This document shows positions 31,057-41,062 of a stretch of DNA of 64,000 bases, in pieces. The notes beneath the pieces were generated by a model. It ran no database searches, was not told the DNA's origin, and saw only the letters and a list, made by a program, of their open reading frames with translations. This stretch comes from Ghiorsea bivora (GTDB taxonomy: Bacteria > Pseudomonadota > Zetaproteobacteria > Mariprofundales > Mariprofundaceae), in contig NZ_JQLW01000007.1 in the NCBI RefSeq assembly GCF_000744415.1, positions 206,778-270,777 of the forward strand. The letters run 5' to 3'. Position numbers and translations under genes: made by a program. How positions within the stretch are numbered: position 1 is the first letter of the stretch; each line of letters begins with the position of its first letter.

Positions 31057-31542
31057 ATGAGTGAAGAAAACAAAGCATATGATATGAATACTATCGTTAA
31101 AGATAAAAGTATTTGGATACGTCTATTATACATGCTTCTATTTGCCTTCTTATACTCTGCTGCTGAGTTTGTAATTCTTGCAGTGGTTGTGTACCAGTTT
31201 TTACATGTACTGCTTACTGGCGGCGATAAAGATGAAAGGGTAAAAAACCTAGGTTCACAACTTTCTGTCTATGTTTATCAAATTTTACAATTCCAAACCT
31301 TCAACACAGAAGATAAACCTTTCCCAATGGCAGACTGGCCAGCAGCTAAAAAACTAAGCCCAGAAGAAGACAAATCCAAAACTGCGCCACGCAAACGTAC
31401 AACCACAAGAAAAACACCTGCAAAAAAAGCAGCTGCTAAAAAAACAACCAGCAAACGTACAACAACAAAAGATGAAACTAAAACCAATGAAACAACGGTT
31501 GATGAAAGCACACAAACCGAAGATAAACCAACATCAACATAA
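31057..31542 (+). CDS. DUF4389-type membrane protein with histone H1-like tail
   Basis: The N-terminal ~90 residues contain one or two membrane helices (IRLLYMLLFAFLYSAAEFVI) and LLTGG and LSVYVYQILQFQTFNTEDKPFPMADWP, which match the DUF4389 family. The remaining ~65 residues are a Lys/Thr/Ala-rich tail (TPAKKAAAKKTTSKRTTT) like eukaryotic H1 or bacterial AlgP-type tails, ending acidic. GGAG seven bases upstream favours the ATG at 31057 over the GTG at 31039. Function is unknown; the tail could bind nucleic acid or polyanions. Confidence 0.7.
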   Translation: MSEENKAYDMNTIVKDKSIWIRLLYMLLFAFLYSAAEFVILAVVVYQFLHVLLTGGDKDERVKNLGSQLSVYVYQILQFQTFNTEDKPFPMADWPAAKKLSPEEDKSKTAPRKRTTTRKTPAKKAAAKKTTSKRTTTKDETKTNETTVDESTQTEDKPTST

Positions 31543-31569
31543 TAAAATTGTTTTCTAAACCTTTATCGG

Positions 31570-32043
31570 TTGAACATTTACCTTTTAACACACAGCAGAG
31601 AGCTCAAACGCAAAACCAATACAGGTGTTTTGGTGCAACAAACCTTAGCAACACAATGTTCGATATTTGAGTGGCAACGTAAACAGCCCAACCCTACACT
31701 TATGCAACACATACAAAATGAATCGGTTGCCTTGCTTTACCCGCATGACCATAGTGTTAGACTAGATAAACAACAGGTTCTCAAGTTTGACAGCTATATT
31801 CTGATTGATGCGACATGGCAAGAAGCACAAAAAATGTATAACCATAGCCCTTATTTGCATGATTTATCTAAGGTGGTACTTAAACCTGACGTAGCTTCAA
31901 TATATACACTAAGACGCAATCAAAAAACATCTGGTTTATGTACTTCAGAATGTGTTTCAGCTTTATTAAACCTATATGGTCAAACAACGCAAGCCAACAT
32001 ACTTGATAATAAATTAACAAGTCATATCAAAAGTTTACGTTAA
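31570..32043 (+). CDS. DTW-domain protein, probable tRNA acp3U-modifying enzyme
   Basis: DTW-domain (TapT/Tsr3-like) proteins transfer an aminocarboxypropyl group from AdoMet to uridine in tRNA. The 157-residue protein has the signature DATWQEAQKM (about 80) and later TLRRNQKTSGLCTSECVSALL, which fits the family. The N-terminal zinc-binding cysteines of longer members are missing, so it is the short type. It starts with TTG; no ATG or GTG is available upstream in frame near enough. Confidence 0.75.
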   Translation: MNIYLLTHSRELKRKTNTGVLVQQTLATQCSIFEWQRKQPNPTLMQHIQNESVALLYPHDHSVRLDKQQVLKFDSYILIDATWQEAQKMYNHSPYLHDLSKVVLKPDVASIYTLRRNQKTSGLCTSECVSALLNLYGQTTQANILDNKLTSHIKSLR

Positions 32044-32047
32044 TCAG

Positions 32048-32632
32048 CTACAAACAAGCCCTGCTTAAAAAATCCATACGGTCCACACCAAAAAACATCT
32101 TCGGGCGTGGTGTGTCGTGCAAAATAAAGGTTGGCACACCAAAAGCACCTGCTTTTAGGGCTTGTTGCGTTGTTGCATCCAGTTCCTGCTTGGCTTGGTC
32201 GTGTGGCGTATGCCGCCAAGCTTGAGGCAGTTTCTTTTGTACAAAAATATCATCCAACCAATGTTCAGTACGCATATCCACATCACCCGACCACACGGCT
32301 TCAAATACAGCTTTACAAAATTCAACCCTTTCATCCCCTGCCAATGCCCAAGCAATATACATGGCTGGTCGACTATCAAATGTGCTTGGGCGAATCATTT
32401 TAAAGGGAACATTTAAATATTCAGCCCAGCGTTTTAAATCACGTAAAGAATACAAAGCTTTATTTTTAATGTTCGCAGGCGGTGTATTACCTGAAAGTTT
32501 GATAAGTTTAGGTAGGTTAACAGGTATCCAATTAACCTGCACATCATGTTCAGTCACAAACTTATCCATTTTCATCACTGCCAAATAAGTATACGGACTG
32601 ATAAAATCAAAATAAAAATCAACTTGTTTCAT
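32048..32632 (-). CDS. 2-hydroxychromene-2-carboxylate isomerase family (DsbA-like)
   Basis: The 194-residue protein begins with VDFYFDFISPYTYLAV, the kappa-class GST/HCCA isomerase signature on a DsbA-like thioredoxin fold, and ends with GAFGVPTFIL, the cis-proline loop. There is Ser-Pro in place of the CxxC. In naphthalene degraders the enzyme isomerises 2-hydroxychromene-2-carboxylate with glutathione, but no degradation genes are present, so the true substrate is unknown. Confidence 0.8.
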   Translation of the reverse strand: MKQVDFYFDFISPYTYLAVMKMDKFVTEHDVQVNWIPVNLPKLIKLSGNTPPANIKNKALYSLRDLKRWAEYLNVPFKMIRPSTFDSRPAMYIAWALAGDERVEFCKAVFEAVWSGDVDMRTEHWLDDIFVQKKLPQAWRHTPHDQAKQELDATTQQALKAGAFGVPTFILHDTPRPKMFFGVDRMDFLSRACL

Positions 32633-32756
32633 TGGTCTAGCTTACAGGGTATGTATAAAAGTACCACTCACTTTTAGCTGCAAACAAGCAGCACCATGTG
32701 GTTAAACCTATACAGTGTTAAATCAAGCTTATACCTTGCCCGCGATAATCAAGTAA

Positions 32757-32770
32757 GGTATATAAATATA
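32757..32770. repeat. Left target-site duplication of the ISNCY element
   Basis: GGTATATAAATATA here is repeated exactly at 35457-35470 on the other side of the composite insertion. A 14-base duplication is long for most insertion sequences but fits the ISNCY/IS1202-type group, which is known for long duplications. Confidence 0.85.
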
Positions 32771-33077
32771 TGTAGGCGCAAAATGAAAGTGTCCGCTTTT
32801 AGCAAAATAGAAATGTCCCCTTTAGTGTTTGGTTTAGGGGTTTTAAATGAAAGCGGAAATACTACATATGAGCAAGCAAGAACAATCACGATCCGAGGTT
32901 ATACGCCTATATATTGAAGGTCATATTAAACAGAATACAGCGGCAAAACGTATGGATGTTAGCACACGTCAAGTTCGCCGGATAGCCAAGAAATATCGCC
33001 AGCACGGTGCTAAATCATTGATTCATGGCAATCGAGGTAATGTAGTGGTCCAGTAAAAGTATAGACATCGAAAAGGG

Positions 33078-33952
33078 TTATGCTGCTTGTGACAGCATTT
33101 GCTGAACACTTTCATATTCGTTCGGACTAAGATAGCCTAAATATGAATGTGCTCTGCAACTGTTGTAGAACATTTCGATATAATCAACGATGTCCTTTCT
33201 TGCTTCATCTGGCGTTTGGTAATCTGCATAATAAACCTGCTCAGATTTCAGGCTACGGTAAAAGCGTTCCATAACCGCATTATCCCAACAATTACCTTTA
33301 CGGCTCATGCTACAAATAATGTCATGTTGTTTGAGTAAGGATTGGAAATCATCACTGCAATACTGGCTGCCACGGTCAGAATGATGGATAAGCCCCTTGT
33401 CAGGTTTTCTTCGCCAAACAGCCATCAGCAAGGCATCCATCACCAGTTGGCGTGTCATGGATGTGTCCATGCTCCAGCCTACAATTCGGCGTGAATACAA
33501 ATCCATCACCGTTGCCAAATAAAGCCAGCCTGTTGCAGTCCAAATATATGTAATATCAGAAACCCAGTAGCGGTTGGGTTGACTGACATCAAACTTCCTA
33601 TCTAACAGGTTCTCGGCTACGGGCATGTTATGTTTGCTATCAGTCGTATTCACAAAGCGCTTTTTAGTGCGTACACGCAATTGGCTAAACGCATCAAGAT
33701 TCTTGCTCTACAACGCCCACAATCAATGCCTTGTTTGCGTAGTTCCGTTGCCATTCGCCGTGTGCCAAAACTCTGGCGCATTTTTACATGAATGGCTTGA
33801 ACGATGGGAATCAGAGTTTCATTCTCACGCTTGCGTAAAGAATATGGGCGCTTGCACCATGCATAATATGCACTGACTGACAGCTTCAATACTTTGCATA
33901 TCAGAACAATTGGCCATGCCTTCTTATACCATTCAACAAAGCGGTACTTCAC
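33078..33952 (-). pseudogene. IS3 orfB transposase, frameshifted
   Basis: The frame starts at 33952 (overlapping the orfA stop by ATGA) and carries the HTH_21-like and early integrase region to about 33683. A single missing T near 33679-33683 then shifts the frame; the remainder continues in another frame from about 33680 with the catalytic core (WVSDITYIWT, SDRGSQY, and the Glu in VMERFYRSLKSE). Restoring one base joins NLRVRTKKRF as in intact relatives. This lesion is distinct from the orfA-orfB programmed frameshift site. Confidence 0.85.
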
Positions 33953-34248
33953 TTCATTTCCTTGGCAAAGAAGGCCGTGGCTTTTTTTAGGATGTCACGC
34001 TCCATGCGTAAACGTTTATTCTCAGCTTTCAAGCGTGCAAGTTCCGCGTGTTCGGGTGTCATATGACCTTTACTTGGAAAAGCATGTTCCCCGTTCTTTT
34101 CGCGTTCAATCTTCCAGCGACTCAGCATGTTGTAGTTAATACCAAGATTGCGGGAGGCTTCGGCTATCGAATAACCTTGCTCAAGTATTAAATCAACTGC
34201 TTCTCGCTTAAATTCCTGCGTATATGTGGTTCGTTTCCTCTGACTCAT
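33949..34248 (-). CDS. IS3-family OrfA (helix-turn-helix)
   Basis: This 99-residue protein has the transposase_8 helix-turn-helix (YTQEFKREAVDLILEQGYSIAEASRNLGI in part) and a leucine-zipper-like helix (ELARLKAENKRLRMERDILKKA) as in IS3-family OrfA. It is intact, but the orfB partner is frameshifted, so the element is probably immobile without help in trans. Confidence 0.93.
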   Translation of the reverse strand: MSQRKRTTYTQEFKREAVDLILEQGYSIAEASRNLGINYNMLSRWKIEREKNGEHAFPSKGHMTPEHAELARLKAENKRLRMERDILKKATAFFAKEMK

Positions 34249-35456
34249 GGGTAATCTCCTAAGCTTGGATTATTACCCTTTTCTAATCCTACACAATCAC
34301 TGAACCACTATAGTAAGGTTAGCAACCGTAAGATATGGGATGAGATAAAGCTTCGTTCCTTGGCGTTAGTTCGAAGTCATTATCATGATTTTGGACCAAC
34401 ATTCGCAGCGGAGAAGCTGTTAGAAAAACACGAGATTAACGTATCTTCAGAAACCTTACGCCAATGTATGATTAGCGATGGCATTTGAAAACCCAAGAAT
34501 AAGAAAGTGCAGCGTAATCACCCCACACGCGAGCGTCGCCCACGTATGGGAGAATTGATTCAGATTGATGGAACACCTCATGACTGGTTTGAAGGTAAAG
34601 CAGCCAAGTGCACATTGATGGTATTCATTGATGATGCGACCAGCAAACTTCTTGATTTGCAGTTCTACCCAACCGAAGGAACGCAAGCCTATATGGAGGG
34701 GCTAAGACGCAATATGAAAGCCTACGGTCGCCCAGCAGCACTTTATTCGGATAGACATAGCTCATTAACCGTCAACACGGTTGATGCTCAATCAGGGGAA
34801 CAACTCACACAATTTGGTAGAGCCTTGAAAACATTGGATATTGAACATATCAAAGCCAATTCACCACAAGCCAAGGGGCGTGTTGAACGTGCCAACTTAA
34901 CCTTGCAAGATAGGCTGCTCAAAGAGATGCGTTTGGAAGGTATTTCCAGCATTGAAGAAGCCAACGCCTTTTTGGCAACATACATGAAAAAACATAATCA
35001 AAAGTTCGCTGTATTACCTGCCTCCAAAGAGGATGCCAATCGCCCTGTGTTGCATAGCGAGGAGGAGTTGAATTTAATCTTTTCCAAGCATCATAAACGC
35101 AAGCTATCCAAGAACTTAACCCTGCAATACAACAACATCATTTACCAAGTAAACATCAAAGGCATTGGCTATGCCATGCGCGGGTCAATGATCACCATTT
35201 GCGAAGCATTTGATGGCTCGATAACACTATTGTACAAGGGAAAGGCTTTACAATACATCACATTCAAACGGGGTGATAAAATACCTGAACCAGTCAGTGA
35301 GAAGTCCATCAACCAAACTGTCAATCAAGCGATTATAAAGCAAACTAAAAGAGTGAACTACAAACCAAAACCCGACCATCCGTGGCGAAAATCAATAACT
35401 CAAAACCAGACAATTCTATCTGGGGCAAAAGCGGACATTTCTACTTTGCGTTGACA

Positions 35457-35470
35457 GGTATATAAATATA
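35457..35470. repeat. Right target-site duplication of the ISNCY element
   Basis: Exact copy of the 14-mer at 32757-32770. It lies just before the prfC stop codon at 35481. Confidence 0.85.
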
Positions 35471-35480
35471 AGTCGTTCAG

Positions 35481-37067
35481 CTAAATCTGTTCCCTAGTTT
35501 TGTGAAATGTAATTTCAGGGTGCTGCTCTTCAGTGTAGCTAAGTTTCCAAGCAGATGGTGCAAGATACGTTAAGAAACCATCCCCATCTTCTGCAAGATT
35601 GGCATCAAAAATCTTTTTAAAGGCTGCAAGTTTCTTTTCATCTTCACAAGTCACCCAACGCGCCACCTGAAAGTCAGTACCCACATAGTCTGCATCCACT
35701 TTGTATTCCGATTTCAAACGTTCGACGGTCACTTCAAACTGCAACACACCCACAGCACCCAGAATATAATCGCCACCCAAAAAGGTGCGGAATACTTGCA
35801 CTGCACCTTCTTCTGATAACTGAATCAAACCTTTGTGCAATTGTTTACGTTTTAAAGGATCATTCAAGCGAATACGTCTAAACATTTCAGGGGCAAAGTT
35901 GGGCACACCTGTAAATTTAAGAGGCTCTTTGGTGGTAAACGTATCACCAATACGAATCGTGCCATGGTTGTGAATACCAATAATATCGCCAGCATAAGCT
36001 TCTTCGACATGCGCTCTATCTTGCGCCATAAAAATAGTGGCATTAGGCACTTTGATGTCTTTACCCAAGCGATGATGGCGCACAGTCATACCCTTGGTAA
36101 ACTTACCTGAGCACATGCGGAAAAATGCAATTCTATCCCTGTGTTGTGGGTCCATATTGGCTTGAATTTTAAAACAAAATGCCGAAAAATCTTTTTCTGT
36201 GGGTTCAACCACACGTTCAACCGCCTCACGCCCTGCTGGGTGCGGGGCAAACTCAACAAAAGCATTCAATAACTCACGCACCCCAAAATTATTAATCGCA
36301 GAGCCAAAAAATACAGGTGTTTGTGAACCTTTAAGAAACTCTTCCAAATCAAATGGGTTGGCAGCACCCTCCAATAATTCAATTTCTTCACGCAGTTCAT
36401 CCGCTTGGCTACCCAAAAGTTCATCCAATTTGGGGTCATCCAAACTATCAATAGCAATGGAATCAGCAATATCATCCGAACCTGCGACAAACAGGTGCAA
36501 CTGTTTTTTGTATAGATTGTACACACCTTTAAAAGCTTTACCCATGCCAATCGGCCAAGACAGTGGCGCACATTCAATTTGCAGCTTTTCTTCAATATCT
36601 GCCAACAAATCCAATGGCTCCAGCCCTTCCCTATCCAGCTTATTGATGAACGTAATAATAGGCGTATTGCGCATACGACAGACTTCCATCAATTTAAGTG
36701 TTTGCCCTTCCACACCTTTACCCGAATCAATCACCATCATGGCAGAATCCACCGCAGTAAGTACGCGATAGGTATCTTCAGAAAAATCTTGGTGACCCGG
36801 TGTATCAAGCAGATTGATTTCGTATTCAGAGCCATCCACAGCATAGTTAAACTTCATTACCGATGAAGCCACAGAAATACCACGGTCTTGCTCAATTTTC
36901 ATCCAGTCCGATGTCGCATGTCGGTCTGTTTTACGCGACTTCACAGCACCCGCCATTTGAATTGCGCCCCCAAAGAGCAACAACTTCTCAGTTAACGTGG
37001 TTTTACCCGCATCAGGATGGGAAATAATGCCAAATGTACGGCGTTTTTCGATTTCTTCTTCAAACAT
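35481..37067 (-). CDS. prfC: Peptide chain release factor 3
   Basis: RF3 is the GTPase that recycles RF1 and RF2 from the ribosome. The 528-residue protein has G1 ([16 protein letters not shown]), G3 ([13 protein letters not shown]) and G4 (FINKLDREG), and the RF3-specific C-terminal region. I place the start at the ATG at 37067, which begins [11 protein letters not shown] as in relatives, and not at 37094. GGGGT lies upstream. Confidence 0.97.
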   Translation of the reverse strand: MFEEEIEKRRTFGIISHPDAGKTTLTEKLLLFGGAIQMAGAVKSRKTDRHATSDWMKIEQDRGISVASSVMKFNYAVDGSEYEINLLDTPGHQDFSEDTYRVLTAVDSAMMVIDSGKGVEGQTLKLMEVCRMRNTPIITFINKLDREGLEPLDLLADIEEKLQIECAPLSWPIGMGKAFKGVYNLYKKQLHLFVAGSDDIADSIAIDSLDDPKLDELLGSQADELREEIELLEGAANPFDLEEFLKGSQTPVFFGSAINNFGVRELLNAFVEFAPHPAGREAVERVVEPTEKDFSAFCFKIQANMDPQHRDRIAFFRMCSGKFTKGMTVRHHRLGKDIKVPNATIFMAQDRAHVEEAYAGDIIGIHNHGTIRIGDTFTTKEPLKFTGVPNFAPEMFRRIRLNDPLKRKQLHKGLIQLSEEGAVQVFRTFLGGDYILGAVGVLQFEVTVERLKSEYKVDADYVGTDFQVARWVTCEDEKKLAAFKKIFDANLAEDGDGFLTYLAPSAWKLSYTEEQHPEITFHKTREQI

Positions 37068-37169
37068 GGTGACCCCAAAAATAATTAAGGGCAAAGTATA
37101 ACAACAAATCTATTTTGAGCAGTGAATTATTTAAACCTTGGGCATCATCTGAAAAACTTACAAACAAAC

Positions 37170-38285
37170 CTACGATGTGCGTTTCATCCTTTTGAATAAA
37201 ATCACACCCCGTTGCTGCACCATCCATAACAACCAAAGACCAATAACAACAAACAAAGCCAATACCAACCACAGTGACCACCAAGGAAGCAAACCCAGCT
37301 CAGTTTTTCTAAACACTATCATTTCAGTTTGGTTAATCGCCCACATCACAAGGCTGGCAAACAAAAAGACAGCCCCTTGTTTGCTTCGTTTCGCCCTTAA
37401 ACTAATCGGAACAGCATAACAAAAAAGCACCAATACCGACAATGCCAATACCCAACGAAAATGCCAGTTTGCGATATGTGCAGGGGTGACATTATCCAAA
37501 CTTAGCGCATGAAATAACGAAAAAGCATCCATATAACCCGGTGGTTTATTGGGACCTAGCTCTAAGTAGCGTTTGCTTTCCGTTAAAGGTACAACAATAT
37601 CATAATTTGAAAACTTCACCGACCGCAGCTGATCTTTTTCCCCAATCAACTGGCTACCAGAAAACAACGAAACCACTAAACCTGTATCAACCCTTGATAA
37701 CACAGCCTTTTCTGAAAAATATGTCACCACTTCACCTGTTTTACTGCGTGAATCTGTCAACATAAAATGTGCATAAGAACCATCACTGTTTTTACCATCA
37801 AAATAAAAGACCATATCATCAATATCATTAATAAAACGTTGTGGTTCAAAGGATGGTGCAGCATTCAGAGCATTCAGTTTGGCTGAAATATTATGCGAAA
37901 ACACTTTACCCATAGGCACCAATTGTAAAGTGAGTAAAAACATGACAAAGGTGAGCAATACCCCTGCCCAAAATACGGGTGCTAAAATATTCAGAATAGA
38001 CTGACCACCAGCATACATGACATCCAATTCACTGCTGCCTTGTAAGTCTAAAACCAGCTTGATTAAGGCAAAAAAGAAAGCAATGGGTATGGTCATCACC
38101 ATATCCATCGGCATCATCGATACAAAGAGCGAAAGTGTGAGCTGCATGGGTGCTTCATGCTCTACGAGTATGGGCAACCAAATGGAGACTTTACGAATTA
38201 AGAAAATGGCATTGATTAACACAAATATGACAACAAATGGCATAGCCCACAAACGCAAAATATAAAGGTTGAGCGTGGAAAACAT
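37170..38285 (-). CDS. LptF/LptG-family permease (YjgP/YjgQ)
   Basis: LptF and LptG are inner-membrane partners of LptB that extract LPS for transport to the outer membrane. The protein is about 371 residues from the ATG at 38285, with three N-terminal transmembrane helices, a central periplasmic beta-jellyroll (about 140-270) and three C-terminal helices. GSSELDVMYAGGQSI matches the cytoplasmic coupling segment of the family. Only one such gene is seen here, so whether it is LptF or LptG is open. It lies downstream of cysS in the same direction. Confidence 0.85.
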   Translation of the reverse strand: MFSTLNLYILRLWAMPFVVIFVLINAIFLIRKVSIWLPILVEHEAPMQLTLSLFVSMMPMDMVMTIPIAFFFALIKLVLDLQGSSELDVMYAGGQSILNILAPVFWAGVLLTFVMFLLTLQLVPMGKVFSHNISAKLNALNAAPSFEPQRFINDIDDMVFYFDGKNSDGSYAHFMLTDSRSKTGEVVTYFSEKAVLSRVDTGLVVSLFSGSQLIGEKDQLRSVKFSNYDIVVPLTESKRYLELGPNKPPGYMDAFSLFHALSLDNVTPAHIANWHFRWVLALSVLVLFCYAVPISLRAKRSKQGAVFLFASLVMWAINQTEMIVFRKTELGLLPWWSLWLVLALFVVIGLWLLWMVQQRGVILFKRMKRTS

Positions 38286-38313
38286 TAAGTTTCCCCGCCC
38301 AAGTTGTATACAG

Positions 38314-39663
38314 TTAGACTTTTTTCCATCGTGTGCCTTCTGCACTATCTTCTAATACAATGCCTTGCGCCAATAACTCAGCACGAATGGCATCTGCTTT
38401 GGCATAATCTTTGGCTTTTTTGGCTTCATCACGCGCCAAAACCAAAGCTTCGATATTTGCTGTATCCGCATCAACACCTTGAAACCACACATCAGGTTCA
38501 TGGTTAAGAATATTCAACATTTGACTCATCGCCACAAAAGATGCGGCAAGTGTATCATCATATTGTTTGTTCAAGGTGCGGCATGTATCAAATAATATTG
38601 CCACTGCTTCTGCCGTATTAAAATCATCATTCATAGCATCAACAAAAGCTTGTGGCAATTCACCAGCTTGTACACTTTCAAACTTACGTTTGCTTTCATA
38701 AAGCCTATCCAAACCTGCTTTAGCAACATCCAAAGCTGCATCTGAATAATCCAGCGGTGAGCGATAATGCGTGCTTAAAATAAACATGCGTAATACTTCT
38801 GGGTTGTATTGCTCTAAAACTTCAGCAATGGTAAAAAAGTTGCCCAAAGATTTGGACATTTTCTCTGCATTGATATTCACAAAACCATTATGCAACCAGT
38901 ATTGGGCAAAGTCACCACCATTGGCAGCCCGAGCTTGCGCAATCTCATTTTCATGGTGTGGAAATTTTAAATCCATACCACCACCATGAATATCAAAAGT
39001 GGTTCCAAGATGTTTGCAGCTCATCGCTGAACATTCAATATGCCAACCAGGGCGACCTTTGCCCCATGGTGAATCCCAAGAAGGTTCATTCGCTTTGGCT
39101 TGTTTCCACAATACAAAATCAAGCGGATCGCGTTTATGATGGTCTACTTCCACCCTGCTTCCTGATTCCAAATCATCAATATTTTTACCCGACAACTGAC
39201 CATATTCTGCAAACTGGCGTACGGCATAAAGCACATCGCCCGAATCAGCCACATAAGCAAAACCTTTTTCAATCAAGCTCTCAATCATGGCTATCATTTC
39301 AGGCATATGTGTGGTTGCTCTAGGCTCCAATGTAGGGCGCAAACAACCCAAAGCATCCATATCCCGATGAAATGCATCAATCATGGACCCAGTAAGTTCA
39401 TTAATATCCATGTTTGCCAGTTGCGCACGTTGGATAATTTTATCATCCACATCGGTAAAATTGCGCACATAACTCACCGTATAACCTGATGTTTGCAACC
39501 AACGGTAAATGGTATCAAATACCACCATCACCCGCGCATGACCGACATGGCATTGGTCATAAACGGTTACACCACAAACATACATGCCCACTTTACCAGT
39601 CTCTAAAGGCTGAAAAGTCTCTTTTTGGCGCGAAAGTGAATTATAGACTTGCAATGCTGACAT
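38314..39663 (-). CDS. cysS: Cysteinyl-tRNA synthetase
   Basis: CysS charges tRNA-Cys. The 449-residue class I enzyme has the HIGH-type motif CHVGHARV, zinc ligands (first Cys in MYVCGVTVYD) and the KMSKS motif (AEKMSKSLGN). Its ATG overlaps the gltX stop by one base (TAATG), indicating coupled translation, and an LptF/G permease follows. Confidence 0.98.
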   Translation of the reverse strand: MSALQVYNSLSRQKETFQPLETGKVGMYVCGVTVYDQCHVGHARVMVVFDTIYRWLQTSGYTVSYVRNFTDVDDKIIQRAQLANMDINELTGSMIDAFHRDMDALGCLRPTLEPRATTHMPEMIAMIESLIEKGFAYVADSGDVLYAVRQFAEYGQLSGKNIDDLESGSRVEVDHHKRDPLDFVLWKQAKANEPSWDSPWGKGRPGWHIECSAMSCKHLGTTFDIHGGGMDLKFPHHENEIAQARAANGGDFAQYWLHNGFVNINAEKMSKSLGNFFTIAEVLEQYNPEVLRMFILSTHYRSPLDYSDAALDVAKAGLDRLYESKRKFESVQAGELPQAFVDAMNDDFNTAEAVAILFDTCRTLNKQYDDTLAASFVAMSQMLNILNHEPDVWFQGVDADTANIEALVLARDEAKKAKDYAKADAIRAELLAQGIVLEDSAEGTRWKKV

Positions 39664-41060
39664 TAAATTAACCCTAAAACCTGCTTCAAACGTGTTTGCA
39701 CGCCTGATTCACCCAAAAACACCACCACTTTACTCATTTCAGGGCCATGTGCTTGTCCTGTAAGCGCGATACGCAAAGGCATAAATAAAGCCTTGCCTTT
39801 GGCTCCCGTGGCTTCTTTAAGCGCTGTTGTCCATGTTTTCCAATCCGTACAATCGCCCGCTTGGCTTGTGCTTAAAGCTGCTTCAAAGAAAGCTGTACCT
39901 GAAGCTTTAAGAACAGCCAAATCCTTCTCATCAAAGGATGTATTAACATCTAACAAACGTTTAAATTGCAAAACATCTTCGATGCGATTGAGATTGCCTG
40001 CCATCATTTCAGTCAATACCAATGCTTGCTGTTCATCCAAATCAATGCCGTTGTTTGCCAGTGTTTGTTGTAACATCGGCGCTAATTCGGCAATGGGTTT
40101 TGCATGTAATATCTTGGTATGCCAACGCCACATTTCATCATTGGACCAACGCACGGATGAAGTCGATAAATGTTCAATATCCGTGTATTGCATCAAAGCA
40201 TCAAGTGATAACGCATCATCGGGAATATTTGGGTGCCCTAAACGAATCATGGCTTGCTGCAAAGCTTCAGGGAACAAACCTGCAGCCCTTAAATCAGCCA
40301 CACTATGGCTTCCCGTACGCTTGGATAGTTTTGCACCATCTTCACCCAATAACAAACCATGATGCAGGCATACAGGCGCAGTATATCCCAAAGATTCCAA
40401 CATCCATACTTGGTAAGCAGAGTTGGTTAAATGGTCATCACCACGCAACACATGGCTGATACCATCCACTGCATCATCAATGGCATTGGGCAATAAAAAA
40501 GTAAATGTGCCGTCTGAACGCACCACCACAGGGTCATCCAAATCTTTGCGTAAAAACACCACATTATCACGCAACAAATCAGGCACAGTCACTTCACCAC
40601 TATCCGCATGAACTGCCAAACGCCATGTATGGGTTTCACCTGCATCCAATTTGGCTTGTCTTTCTTCGGCTGTCAAAGCTCGACAACGACCATTGTAGCG
40701 CGGTGGCAAACCACGCGACGTGGAAAGTTTCCTATCCAAATTCAATTGACTTTCTGAACAAAAACAAGGGTATGCATGATTCTCTGCTGCCAACTTGTCC
40801 AATGCTTCTTGGTGTTGTTCAGCATGTTTGGATTGAAACAAAGGTTCATCATCCCATTGCAAACCCAACCACAACATATCTTCTTTAAGTGCATCAATGT
40901 ATTGCTGCTCAGAGCGACTTTGGTCGGTATCTTCAAAACGCAGTAAAAATTTACCGCCCATTTTCTTGGCAAACATCCAGTTCAGCATGGCTGTACGCAC
41001 ATTACCAAGATGCATCAAACCTGTGGGTGATGGGGCAAACCGTGTCACTACTTTACTCAT
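39663..41060 (-). CDS. gltX: Glutamyl-tRNA synthetase
   Basis: GltX charges tRNA-Glu (and tRNA-Gln where no GlnS exists). The 465-residue class I enzyme has the HIGH-like PSPTGLMHLGN near the N-terminus and the KLSKR motif (AKLSKRTGSH). Whether it is discriminating cannot be told here. It is translationally linked to ftsB (two-base gap) upstream and cysS downstream. Confidence 0.97.
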   Translation of the reverse strand: MSKVVTRFAPSPTGLMHLGNVRTAMLNWMFAKKMGGKFLLRFEDTDQSRSEQQYIDALKEDMLWLGLQWDDEPLFQSKHAEQHQEALDKLAAENHAYPCFCSESQLNLDRKLSTSRGLPPRYNGRCRALTAEERQAKLDAGETHTWRLAVHADSGEVTVPDLLRDNVVFLRKDLDDPVVVRSDGTFTFLLPNAIDDAVDGISHVLRGDDHLTNSAYQVWMLESLGYTAPVCLHHGLLLGEDGAKLSKRTGSHSVADLRAAGLFPEALQQAMIRLGHPNIPDDALSLDALMQYTDIEHLSTSSVRWSNDEMWRWHTKILHAKPIAELAPMLQQTLANNGIDLDEQQALVLTEMMAGNLNRIEDVLQFKRLLDVNTSFDEKDLAVLKASGTAFFEAALSTSQAGDCTDWKTWTTALKEATGAKGKALFMPLRIALTGQAHGPEMSKVVVFLGESGVQTRLKQVLGLI

Positions 41061-41062
41061 GA

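Larger units (their letters stand above)
33041..34312 (-). mobile_element. IS3-family insertion sequence (1272 bp)
   Basis: The ends are inverted repeats: TGTAGTGGTCCAGT on the left and the complement TATAGTGGTTCAGT on the right. A GTAA target duplication lies at 33037-33040 and 34313-34316. Two overlapping minus-strand frames (orfA and orfB) give the usual IS3 layout. It is inserted inside the transposase gene of the surrounding ISNCY element. Confidence 0.92.
32847..35454 (+). pseudogene. ISNCY transposase, split by IS3 and a nonsense codon
   Basis: The N-terminal part (32847 to about 33040) carries a helix-turn-helix (QNTAAKRMDVSTRQVRRIAKKY). Removing the IS3 and one GTAA copy restores the frame through 34317-34485 to the integrase core, which has the acidic triad in LIQIDGTPHDW, YSDRHSS and GRVERANL. 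A TGA at 34486-34488 stands where Trp is likely (context GI-stop-KPKNKK), so the gene has two independent lesions. An internal ORF begins at 34507. Transposition in cis is not possible. Confidence 0.85.
32771..35456 (+). mobile_element. ISNCY (IS1202-like) element interrupted by an IS3-family element
   Basis: The element is bounded by imperfect inverted repeats of about 30 bp: both ends start with TGT and share CGCAAA and TGTCCGCTTTT (left 32771-32800, right 35427-35456). Exact 14-bp direct repeats flank it. Without the nested IS3 and its 4-bp duplication it is about 1.41 kb, a normal length for the group. It lies between the isomerase gene and the prfC stop, so no core gene is broken. Confidence 0.85.

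Noticed and set aside
34486..34488. UGA read as tryptophan or selenocysteine in the ISNCY transposase
   Set aside because: Core genes use TGG for Trp and TGA as stop; the element has another lesion, so decay is simpler.
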